Shown: in pieces, positions 1 through 5,354 of the stretch
Numbering within the stretch: position 1 is the first letter of the stretch
Layout of the letters: every line of letters starts with the position of its first letter
NCBI GenBank assembly: GCA_009936675.1
Contig: JAACDY010000091.1
Coordinates: forward strand, 1 to 5,708
Direction of reading: 5' to 3'
From: Bacteroidota bacterium
GTDB taxonomy: Bacteria > Bacteroidota > Bacteroidia > Flavobacteriales > Flavobacteriaceae
Length of the DNA: 5,708 bases
The notes under the pieces: model-generated
What the model saw: only the letters and a program-made list of their open reading frames with translations
Told to the model about the DNA's origin: nothing
Database searches by the model: none
Program-made: the position numbers and the translations under genes

Positions 1-17
1 AATTTTCTTACTGACAT
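1..17 (-). CDS. rplB: Start of ribosomal protein uL2 (L2), cut by the window edge
   Basis: Only the first five codons and two bases of the sixth are present, reading M-S-V-R-K from an ATG at 17-15. The MSVRK start, followed by a codon beginning TT (Leu or Phe), fits the N-terminus of uL2 in Bacteroidetes, and rplB is the expected gene after rplW in an S10 operon. The gap to the rplW stop codon is 9 bases with no Shine-Dalgarno motif. In the family, uL2 binds 23S rRNA near the peptidyl transferase centre and is needed for subunit joining. The assignment rests on five residues plus gene order, so it is strong by context and weak by sequence alone. Confidence 0.85.
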
Positions 18-26
18 CAGACGCGT

Positions 27-317
27 TTAAAGATTACTATAAAAATCTATGGCATCCCCTTCGGCAACTTGAACCACAGCCTTTTTGGTGGCATTGGTTT
101 TACCGGATTGGATTCCTGTTTTGGTATATTTCGTTTTTCTTTCCGGGCCGTAGTTGAGGGTTCTTACTTTCTCAACAGAAACACCGTAAGCCGCTTCTAC
201 AGCTTTTTTGATTTCCACCTTGTTGGCTTTGGTATTAACCAAAAAACTATAACAATTGTGAAGCTCACTTGCGGTAGTGGCTTTTTCGGTGATTATAGGT
301 TTTATTAAAATATCCAT
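27..317 (-). CDS. rplW: Ribosomal protein uL23 (L23)
   Basis: Complete 96-aa protein, a normal length for bacterial uL23. It lies at the peptide exit tunnel of the large subunit and is the docking site for trigger factor and the signal recognition particle. The N-terminal KPIITEKA (residues 6-13) is the family start region; Glu11 in TEK aligns with E. coli Glu18, the residue important for trigger factor binding. The stretch NKVEIKKAVEAAYGV (32-46) is the conserved helix, and the lysine-rich segment 60-79 is the rRNA-binding loop. The ATG follows the rplD stop by 4 bases (TAA CGCA ATG), which points to translational coupling. No Shine-Dalgarno motif is present. The stop is TAA, 9 bases before rplB. 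Nothing is missing or unusual. Confidence 0.97.
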   Translation of the reverse strand: MDILIKPIITEKATTASELHNCYSFLVNTKANKVEIKKAVEAAYGVSVEKVRTLNYGPERKTKYTKTGIQSGKTNATKKAVVQVAEGDAIDFYSNL

Positions 318-321
318 TGCG

Positions 322-954
322 TTAGGCTTTATTTAAAATAGTCTCAATTTCGGATACTGCACTTTCAAAAAGAACCAAGCTGGCGGCATTGGTTATCTGA
401 TAAGTACTTAATTCTGAGTTAGTTATAACTTTAGAATGCTCTAAATTTCGAGACGACAAATATACATTATTATTTGGTTCACCCAAGACCACCAAAGACT
501 TTTTGTCTGTAAGACCCAAGGCTTGTAGTACGTCGTTATAGGCTGAAGTTTTAGGGGCGTCCATTTGAAAATCTTCAACGATCAAAATAGACTTCTCTTT
601 GGCCTTGATGCTCAATGCAGATTTTCTAGCCAGTCTTTTGACTTTTTTGTTGACTTTCTGGTTGTAGTCCCTAGGGGTTGGGCCAAAAATTCGGCCTCCA
701 CCACGAAAGATAGGACTCTTGATACTACCCGCACGGGCGGTACCAGTTCCTTTTTGCTTTTTGATCTTGCGAGTACTTCCCACAATTTCAGATCTTTCTT
801 TTGACTTATGGGTTCCTTGGCGCTTGTTGGCCAAATGTTGTTTTACATCCAGATATATGGCGTGATCGTTTGGATCAATCCCAAAAACCGAAGGGTTCAA
901 CTTGACCTTTCTACCGGTCTCCTTTCCTTTATTGTTAAGTACTGATAATTCCAT
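322..954 (-). CDS. rplD: Ribosomal protein uL4 (L4)
   Basis: Complete 210-aa protein of the 50S subunit. The globular domain contacts 23S rRNA and a long loop reaches the wall of the nascent-peptide tunnel. The tunnel loop is clear: RQGTHKSKERSEI (45-57), then QKGTGTARAGS (67-77) and PIFRGGGRIFGP (81-92). Lys68 in QKGTG aligns with E. coli Lys63, a site where change gives erythromycin resistance; it is wild type here. PRDYNQKVNKKVKRLARKSAL (94-114) is the following conserved segment. The start codon overlaps the rplC stop by one base (TAATG), so translation is probably by re-initiation. In E. coli uL4 represses its own operon through a leader before rpsJ; no such leader exists here, so that control is not expected. 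Confidence 0.97.
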   Translation of the reverse strand: MELSVLNNKGKETGRKVKLNPSVFGIDPNDHAIYLDVKQHLANKRQGTHKSKERSEIVGSTRKIKKQKGTGTARAGSIKSPIFRGGGRIFGPTPRDYNQKVNKKVKRLARKSALSIKAKEKSILIVEDFQMDAPKTSAYNDVLQALGLTDKKSLVVLGEPNNNVYLSSRNLEHSKVITNSELSTYQITNAASLVLFESAVSEIETILNKA

Positions 955-1571
955 TATTTCTGAACGATTACATATGAATTTTTGTGACCAGGAACACAGC
1001 CTTTGACCACCAAAAGATTCTTTTCGGAGACCACTTTTACTATCGCAAGGTTTTGCACCTTTACTTTTTCATTTCCGGTCTGACCGGCCATACGCATCCC
1101 TTTAAAAACCCTTGCAGGGTAGGAGGCTGCTCCAATAGCCCCAGGCGCTCTCAAACGGTTGTGTTGACCGTGTGTCGCCTGTCCAACTCCGGCAAATCCG
1201 TGACGCTTGACCACCCCTTGGAATCCTTTTCCCTTGGAAGTGCCCGAAACATCGACAAATTCTCCTTCATTAAAATGATCTACCGTAATGGTATCTCCTA
1301 ATTTGTGTTCTTCTTCAAAATTCTGGAATTCGACAAGCTTTTTCTTAGGAGCCGTATTTGCTTTTTTGCAATGCCCTTTGGCGGCATTTGTGGCTCTCTT
1401 TTCTGCCTTGTCATCGACACCCAGTTGAAGTGCATCATACCCGTCAACCGCTTTGGTTCTGACTTGGGTAACCACGCATGGTCCCACCTCCAATACCGTA
1501 CAAGGGATGTTTTTCCCTTTTTCGTCAAAGAGACTGGTCATGCCGATTTTTCTTCCTATTAACCCAGACAT
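954..1571 (-). CDS. rplC: Ribosomal protein uL3 (L3)
   Basis: Complete 205-aa protein of the 50S subunit. It is an early-assembling protein that binds the 3' part of 23S rRNA and reaches toward the peptidyl transferase centre. Conserved parts seen are MSGLIGRKIGMTSLFDEKG (1-19), TSKGKGFQGVVKRHGF (111-126), the central extension PGAIGAASYPARVFKGMRMAGQ (143-164) and the C-terminal LLVVKGCVPG (186-195). In the extension, E. coli has IGQNQTPG with a methylated Gln150; here it reads IGAASYPA, so neither glutamine is present and PrmB-type methylation of that residue cannot occur. The ATG is 17 bases after the rpsJ stop in an A-rich gap without a Shine-Dalgarno motif. The TAA stop shares its last A with the rplD ATG. 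Confidence 0.97.
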   Translation of the reverse strand: MSGLIGRKIGMTSLFDEKGKNIPCTVLEVGPCVVTQVRTKAVDGYDALQLGVDDKAEKRATNAAKGHCKKANTAPKKKLVEFQNFEEEHKLGDTITVDHFNEGEFVDVSGTSKGKGFQGVVKRHGFAGVGQATHGQHNRLRAPGAIGAASYPARVFKGMRMAGQTGNEKVKVQNLAIVKVVSEKNLLVVKGCVPGHKNSYVIVQK

Positions 1572-1588
1572 TTATTTGTTTTTTATAA

Positions 1589-1894
1589 TTATACTTTGAT
1601 TTCTACTTCTACACCACTGGGCAGTTCCAACTTCATCAAAGCATCAATGGTCTTGGATGAGGAACTGTAAATATCCAATAGTCGTTTGTATGAATGTAAC
1701 TTGAATTGTTCTCTTGATTTTTTATTCACGTGAGGAGAACGCAATACTGTAAAAATTTTCTTGTGCGTAGGCAAAGGAATGGGACCTGTCACCACAGCAC
1801 CGGTTGTTTTTACGGTCTTTACAATTTTATCAGCGGACTTGTCCACCAAATTGTGATCGTAAGATTTTAATTTTATTCTAATTTTTTGGCTCAT
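1589..1894 (-). CDS. rpsJ: Ribosomal protein uS10 (S10, NusE)
   Basis: Complete 101-aa protein, the usual length being 101-105. It is part of the 30S head. As NusE it also pairs with NusB in transcription antitermination and contacts NusG to couple transcription and translation. The N-terminal QKIRIKLKSYDHNLVDKSA (3-21) is the family signature. The long rRNA-binding loop spans about 37-64 and includes GPIPLPTHKKIFTVLRSPHVNKKSREQF; VLRSPHV is the region where tigecycline resistance changes arise in other species. The C-terminal DALMKLELPSGVEVEIKV (84-101) forms the last strands. In E. coli rpsJ opens a separate S10 operon behind a long leader. Here it starts only 10 bases after fusA, so it is an internal gene of one larger operon. 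Confidence 0.97.
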   Translation of the reverse strand: MSQKIRIKLKSYDHNLVDKSADKIVKTVKTTGAVVTGPIPLPTHKKIFTVLRSPHVNKKSREQFKLHSYKRLLDIYSSSSKTIDALMKLELPSGVEVEIKV

Positions 1895-1904
1895 TATTTA
1901 AGCT

Positions 1905-4031
1905 TTATGCGTTATTCCCTTTAATTTCTGCGATCACTCCTTCAGAGATGTTGGACGGCGTTTCGGCATAGTGATCAAATTCCATAGTAGAGGTAGCACG
2001 ACCCGAAGAGAGTGTTCTCAGGGAAGTAACATATCCAAACATTTCAGATAATGGCACTTGAGCCTTTACTACCTTCGATCCCGCTCTATCGTCCATAGAG
2101 TTAACCTGTCCTCTTCGTCGGTTCAAATCCCCTACGATATCCCCCATGTTCTCTTCTGGCGTCAAAACCTCAAGTTTCATGATGGGTTCCATGATGACAG
2201 CTCGGGCCGCTCTTGCCGATTCTTTGAATCCAAGTTTGGCCGCCAATTCAAAAGATAGTGAATCAGAATCCACAGGGTGGAAAGATCCGTCTTTTAAAGT
2301 TACTTTCATCGCATCCACTTCAAAACCAGCCAAAGGACCGTTTTTCATGGAATCTCTAAATCCTTTTTCTACAGAAGGAATGTATTCTTTAGGAATATTA
2401 CCTCCTTTGATTTCATTGACAAACTCCAAACCAACTTTACCTTCTTCAGCAGGCTCGAGTGTAAATACAATATCTGCGAATTTACCACGACCACCGGTTT
2501 GTTTTTTATAAACTTCACGGTGATTGGCAACTGCCGTAAGCGCTTCTTTATACTCCACCTGAGGCTGTCCTTGGTTGACTTCAACCTTAAACTCACGTCT
2601 CAATCTGTCGATAATTATATCCAAATGCAATTCTCCCATTCCGGAGATTACGGTTTGTCCAGAAGCTTCGTCTGTTTTTACTTGGAAGGTAGGATCTTCT
2701 TCTGCGAGTTTGGCCAAAGACATTCCGAGTTTATCAACGTCGGCTTTGGTTTTTGGCTCAACAGCAATCCCGATTACTGGATCGGGGAAATCCATACTTT
2801 CCAAAATGATGGGAGATTTCTCAGCAGAGAGCGTATCTCCTGTTTTGATGTCTTTAAATCCTACTGCAGCACCAATATCTCCCGCCTCGATAAAATCAAT
2901 GGCGTTTTGTTTGTTGGAATGCATTTGATAGATACGTGAAATACGTTCTTTCTTAGCAGTACGATTGTTCAATACATAGGATCCTGCATCCAGTCTGCCC
3001 GAATAGGCTCTAAAGAATGCCAAACGTCCTACATAAGGGTCGGTAGCAATTTTAAATGCCAAAGCAGAAAAAGGTTCGCTTACTTCTGGTTTTCTGGATA
3101 TTTCATCACCCGAGTCAGGATCGGTACCTATAATGGCGTCTTTGTCTTCGGGTGAAGGCAAATAACGACAAACAGCGTCTAATAAAAACTGAACTCCTTT
3201 GTTTTTGAAAGAAGACCCACAAATCATAGGAATGATACTCATTTCCTGTGTAGCAGCTCTCAATGCATTGTGTACTTCGTCTTCTGTAATAGAATCAGGA
3301 TCTTCAAAATATTTTTCTAAGAGGTTTTCATCGTATTCAGCAACAGCTTCGATCAACTGTCCTCTATGTGTTTCTGCCTCTTCTTTTAAGTCTTCAGGAA
3401 TGTCAATGACATCGAAAGTTGATCCAAAGTTGTCATCATGCCAAACAATAGCTCGGTTTTTAACCAGATCAACGATACCTCTAAAATCTTCTTCATCTCC
3501 AATGTTCAATACAATAGGAACAGCATTGGATTTCAGCATGTCTTTAACTTGTTGACAAACATTGAGGAAGTTAGATCCTTGTCTGTCCATTTTATTGACA
3601 AATCCAATACGTGGAACTTTGTAATTGTCTGCCAAACGCCAGTTGGTTTCTGACTGTGGCTCAACACCGTCAACTGCAGAAAATAAAAAAACCAATCCAT
3701 CAAGAACTCTGAGTGATCGGTTTACCTCCACCGTAAAATCTACGTGGCCAGGGGTATCGATTATATTAAAATGATAACCCTTAGCGTCTGCAGTGGGTTT
3801 ACCTTGTTCGCTTGGGAATTGCCAAGTACAGGTGGTGGCAGCAGAGGTAATGGTAATTCCTCTTTCTTGCTCTTGTTCCATCCAGTCCATGGTGGCAGCT
3901 CCGTCGTGCACTTCACCAATTTTGTGACTCACACCAGTATAAAACAATATCCTTTCGGTAGTCGTTGTTTTTCCTGCATCAATGTGTGCAGCAATACCGA
4001 TATTACGAGTGTATTTTAAATCTCTTGCCAT
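1905..4031 (-). CDS. fusA: Elongation factor G
   Basis: Complete 708-aa translational GTPase, which uses GTP to move tRNAs and mRNA by one codon and, with ribosome recycling factor, splits ribosomes. G-domain motifs: AHIDAGKT (15-22, P-loop), RGITI (57-61, switch I), DTPGH (92-96, with catalytic His96), NKMD (146-149) and GSSFKNKG (272-279). Domain II runs from about residue 318, domain III holds SGMGELHLDI (463-472), domain IV holds YKKQTGGRGKF (508-518) and the tip loop GSFHPVDS (582-589), and domain V holds RTLSSGRAT (672-680). All GTPase motifs are intact, so this is the canonical EF-G and not a degenerate paralogue. A short insertion at about 71-85 (PSEQGKPTADAKG region) is typical of Bacteroidetes. 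It starts 6 bases after rpsG and ends 10 bases before rpsJ; no tuf gene follows. Confidence 0.98.
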   Translation of the reverse strand: MARDLKYTRNIGIAAHIDAGKTTTTERILFYTGVSHKIGEVHDGAATMDWMEQEQERGITITSAATTCTWQFPSEQGKPTADAKGYHFNIIDTPGHVDFTVEVNRSLRVLDGLVFLFSAVDGVEPQSETNWRLADNYKVPRIGFVNKMDRQGSNFLNVCQQVKDMLKSNAVPIVLNIGDEEDFRGIVDLVKNRAIVWHDDNFGSTFDVIDIPEDLKEEAETHRGQLIEAVAEYDENLLEKYFEDPDSITEDEVHNALRAATQEMSIIPMICGSSFKNKGVQFLLDAVCRYLPSPEDKDAIIGTDPDSGDEISRKPEVSEPFSALAFKIATDPYVGRLAFFRAYSGRLDAGSYVLNNRTAKKERISRIYQMHSNKQNAIDFIEAGDIGAAVGFKDIKTGDTLSAEKSPIILESMDFPDPVIGIAVEPKTKADVDKLGMSLAKLAEEDPTFQVKTDEASGQTVISGMGELHLDIIIDRLRREFKVEVNQGQPQVEYKEALTAVANHREVYKKQTGGRGKFADIVFTLEPAEEGKVGLEFVNEIKGGNIPKEYIPSVEKGFRDSMKNGPLAGFEVDAMKVTLKDGSFHPVDSDSLSFELAAKLGFKESARAARAVIMEPIMKLEVLTPEENMGDIVGDLNRRRGQVNSMDDRAGSKVVKAQVPLSEMFGYVTSLRTLSSGRATSTMEFDHYAETPSNISEGVIAEIKGNNA

Positions 4032-4037
4032 TTTCGA

Positions 4038-4514
4038 TTAAAATCTAAAGTGTGAGAATGCTTTGTTGGCCTCGGCCATTTTGTGAGTATCAACTCTTTT
4101 CTTCACGGCAGAACCTTCTTCTTTGGCCGCCGCCAATACCTCTTGGGCAAGACGAAGGGCCATCGATTTTTCGTTTCGCTTGCGCGCAGCTGTAATCAAC
4201 CACTTCATGGCCAGTGAGACTTTTCGGTCTGGACGAATTTGCATGGGAATCTGGAAAGTAGCTCCTCCTACCCTTCTGCTTCTTACCTCTACATGAGGCA
4301 TCACATTGGACAGGGCTTCTTTCCACAATTCCAAAGGTGTTTTTTCTTCATCCTGATTGCGATCCTCTACGATAACCATTGCATCGTAAAAAATATTGAA
4401 AGCGGTAGATTTTTTTCCGTCCCACATCAACATATTCACAAAGCGAGTGACCAGTTGGTCGTTGAATTTAGGATCGGGCAGCAGGGGGCGTTTCTTAGCT
4501 TGTCTTTTTCTCAT
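4038..4514 (-). CDS. rpsG: Ribosomal protein uS7 (S7)
   Basis: Complete 158-aa protein, close to the usual 156 residues. It starts assembly of the 30S head by binding the 3' domain of 16S rRNA and lines the E-site. Seen are the basic N-terminus MRKRQAKKRPLLPDPKF (1-17), LMWDGKKSTA (29-38), the beta-hairpin EVRSRRVGGATFQIPMQIRP (76-95), AARKRNEKSMALRLAQE (109-125) and the C-terminal KKRVDTHKMAEANKAFSHFR (138-157). A small acidic insertion (DRNQDEEKT, 51-59) lies between helices. In E. coli, S7 represses the operon by binding a structured rpsL-rpsG gap of about 100 nt; here the gap is 23 bases, too short for that operator. The gap contains a tandem CCTTAATT/CCTTAATG repeat and no Shine-Dalgarno motif. 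Confidence 0.98.
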   Translation of the reverse strand: MRKRQAKKRPLLPDPKFNDQLVTRFVNMLMWDGKKSTAFNIFYDAMVIVEDRNQDEEKTPLELWKEALSNVMPHVEVRSRRVGGATFQIPMQIRPDRKVSLAMKWLITAARKRNEKSMALRLAQEVLAAAKEEGSAVKKRVDTHKMAEANKAFSHFRF

Positions 4515-4537
4515 AATTAGTCATTAAGGAATTAAGG

Positions 4538-4912
4538 CTATTTCTTAGGTCTTTTTGCACCGTATTTAGAACGGCGTTGAAGGCGACCTTCAACACCTGC
4601 GGTGTCGAGCGCCCCTCTTACAATGTGATAACGGACTCCCGGTAAATCCTTAACTCTTCCGCCACGGACCAATACTATCGAGTGCTCTTGGAGGTTGTGT
4701 CCTTCTCCGGGTATGTATGCATTGACCTCTTTTCCATTGGTCAAACGAACCCTTGCAACTTTACGCATTGCTGAGTTCGGCTTTTTGGGCGTAGTGGTGT
4801 ACACTCGGGTACAAACACCACGTCTTTGTGGACACGAATCCAAAGCCGCCGATTTACTCTTCTTGGTAATGGTGACTCTTCCTTTTCGTACTAATTGTGC
4901 TATCGTTGGCAT
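4538..4912 (-). CDS. rpsL: Ribosomal protein uS12 (S12)
   Basis: Complete 124-aa protein of the 30S decoding centre, checking codon-anticodon pairing. The start is set at 4912, giving MPTIAQLVRKGR, the standard family N-terminus. An in-frame ATG seven codons upstream (4933) would add MGFFIKY, but it lies inside a predicted leader hairpin, about ten bases from the likely transcript start. Key segments are CPQRRGVCTRVYTTTPKKPNSA (27-48) and GHNLQEHSIVLVRGGRVKDLPGVRYH (71-96). Lys43 and Lys88 are present, so the classic streptomycin-resistance changes are absent. Asp89, the residue methylthiolated by RimO in other bacteria, is also present. The stop is TAG, the only non-TAA stop among the complete operon genes. 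It is the promoter-proximal gene. Confidence 0.98.
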   Translation of the reverse strand: MPTIAQLVRKGRVTITKKSKSAALDSCPQRRGVCTRVYTTTPKKPNSAMRKVARVRLTNGKEVNAYIPGEGHNLQEHSIVLVRGGRVKDLPGVRYHIVRGALDTAGVEGRLQRRSKYGAKRPKK

Positions 4913-4928
4913 ATATTTTATAAAAAAC

Positions 4929-4942
4929 CCCATTTTTATGGG
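4929..4942 (-). promoter_or_regulatory. Leader hairpin at the 5' end of the rpsL mRNA
   Basis: On the minus strand CCCAT and ATGGG form a perfect 5-bp stem around an AAAA loop. It is followed by one G and then six T (4927-4922, reading down to the T at 4922) before an A/T-rich run into the rpsL ATG. If the predicted start site is right, the stem begins within one to three bases of the transcript's 5' end. It could protect the mRNA end, keep the upstream in-frame AUG (4933-4931, in its 3' arm) from being used, or act as a weak terminator-like attenuator because of the U-tract. The stem is short, so function is inference. Confidence 0.45.
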
Positions 4943-4946
4943 CGTG

Positions 4947-4977
4947 CAAATGTAGAAATTATTTTCTTCTATTCAAA
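4947..4977 (-). promoter_or_regulatory. Bacteroidetes-type promoter of the str-S10 operon
   Basis: On the minus strand a TTTG (4977-4974) is followed by a 19-base spacer and TACATTTG (4954-4947). This matches the known consensus for the primary sigma factor of Bacteroidetes, TTTG (-33) and TAnnTTTG (-7) with a spacer near 19-21. Transcription should start about 4-6 bases downstream, near 4943-4941, giving a leader of about 31 nt. I scanned the whole window for the -7 motif on this strand. Only one other exact match exists (464-457, inside rplD), and it lacks a full TTTG at the right distance. Position, strand and spacing all fit the operon. Confidence 0.85.
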
Positions 4978-5080
4978 CCCTAAGCCCCCAAATTTTGTAG
5001 TTTTTTTTAAAATAATCCCCGACCTGAAATTGTTGACCTCAATTATTCTATTTTCAGTACTGTTTTGTCTCGATGAAGCC

Positions 5081-5115
5081 CAAAAATCGTGACATAAAAT
5101 GGAATACGATTTTTG
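5081..5115. repeat. Perfect 10-bp inverted repeat with a 15-base spacer
   Basis: CAAAAATCGT at 5081-5090 is the exact reverse complement of ACGATTTTTG at 5106-5115. The spacer is 15 bases (5091-5105). A G-T pair (5091/5105) could extend the stem by one in plus-strand RNA. It lies about 104 bases upstream of the operon's -33 element and 240 bases before the plus-strand gene. The form fits a protein-binding site with two half-sites or an RNA stem. It is a poor terminator because the GC part of the stem is small and the loop is long. Its role is unknown. Confidence 0.6.
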
Positions 5116-5189
5116 TTCAACTCACCCGCACTCGATTTGTTAAACTTGTCGATTGATTTTATCCTAACCAAGTCTTAAAAACAAGCTCA

Positions 5190-5250
5190 AAAACTGAAAT
5201 TATATTTTACATAATGATAATTATAAATATTAAAGTTTAATGAGGAAAAT
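5190..5250. other. Very AT-rich tract with small palindromes
   Basis: Only 8 of 61 bases are G or C. It contains the self-complementary ATAATTAT (5217-5224) and TTAAA-G-TTTAA (5230-5240). TATATTTT at 5201-5208 differs by one base from the Bacteroidetes -7 box on the plus strand, but no TTTG sits at the expected distance upstream. It may hold the start region for the downstream plus-strand gene, or may simply be relaxed intergenic DNA. Confidence 0.4.
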
Positions 5251-5354
5251 ACTTCCATAAAATTCCCTGAAAGAACTAAACCATCTAACCTATTTAGATC
5301 ATTTAGAAGATTTTCCTACAAGCCGAACATTACACCAAGGGAATAAAAACGAGT

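Larger units (their letters stand above)
4913..5354. other. Divergent AT-rich intergenic region
   Basis: These 442 bases separate the leftward rpsL operon from the rightward 103-aa gene. Seen in order are the rpsL leader hairpin and promoter (4929-4977), a T8A4 tract (5001-5012), a short repeat of GACCT (5021-5025 and 5035-5039), a perfect 10-bp inverted repeat (5081-5115) and a very AT-rich stretch (about 5190-5250). I see no tRNA, no convincing protein gene, and no exact TTTG/TAnnTTTG promoter facing right. A stop-free stretch without an ATG start (5261-5402, plus strand) is not supported as a gene. Confidence 0.8.

Noticed and set aside
2146..2511. Long plus-strand reading frame (121 codons) opposite fusA, and similar frames opposite other operon genes.
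   Set aside because: These are antisense shadows of highly conserved genes; their sequences look like reverse translations and have no family features.
4913..4933. N-terminal extension of rpsL (MGFFIKY) from the ATG at 4933.
   Set aside because: uS12 proteins of this group start MPTIAQLV; the upstream ATG lies in the leader hairpin, about ten bases from the expected transcript start.
4978..5020. G-runs on the minus strand (GGG, GGGGG, GGGG) as a G-quadruplex.
   Set aside because: The gap between two of the runs is over 25 bases, and only three runs lie upstream of the promoter.
4895..5092. A 65-aa plus-strand reading frame across the rpsL start and promoter.
   Set aside because: It overlaps the start of rpsL antisense and the operon promoter, has low-complexity hydrophobic content and no start signals.
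5081..5122. The inverted repeat as a Rho-independent terminator.
   Set aside because: The stem has only a few GC pairs, the loop is 15 bases, no T-run follows outside the stem, and no gene ends toward it from either side.
5112..5148. Plus-strand promoter for the orphan gene: TTTG (5112-5115) and TAAACTTG (5141-5148).
   Set aside because: The -7 box has a mismatch and the spacer is 25 bases, longer than the usual range.
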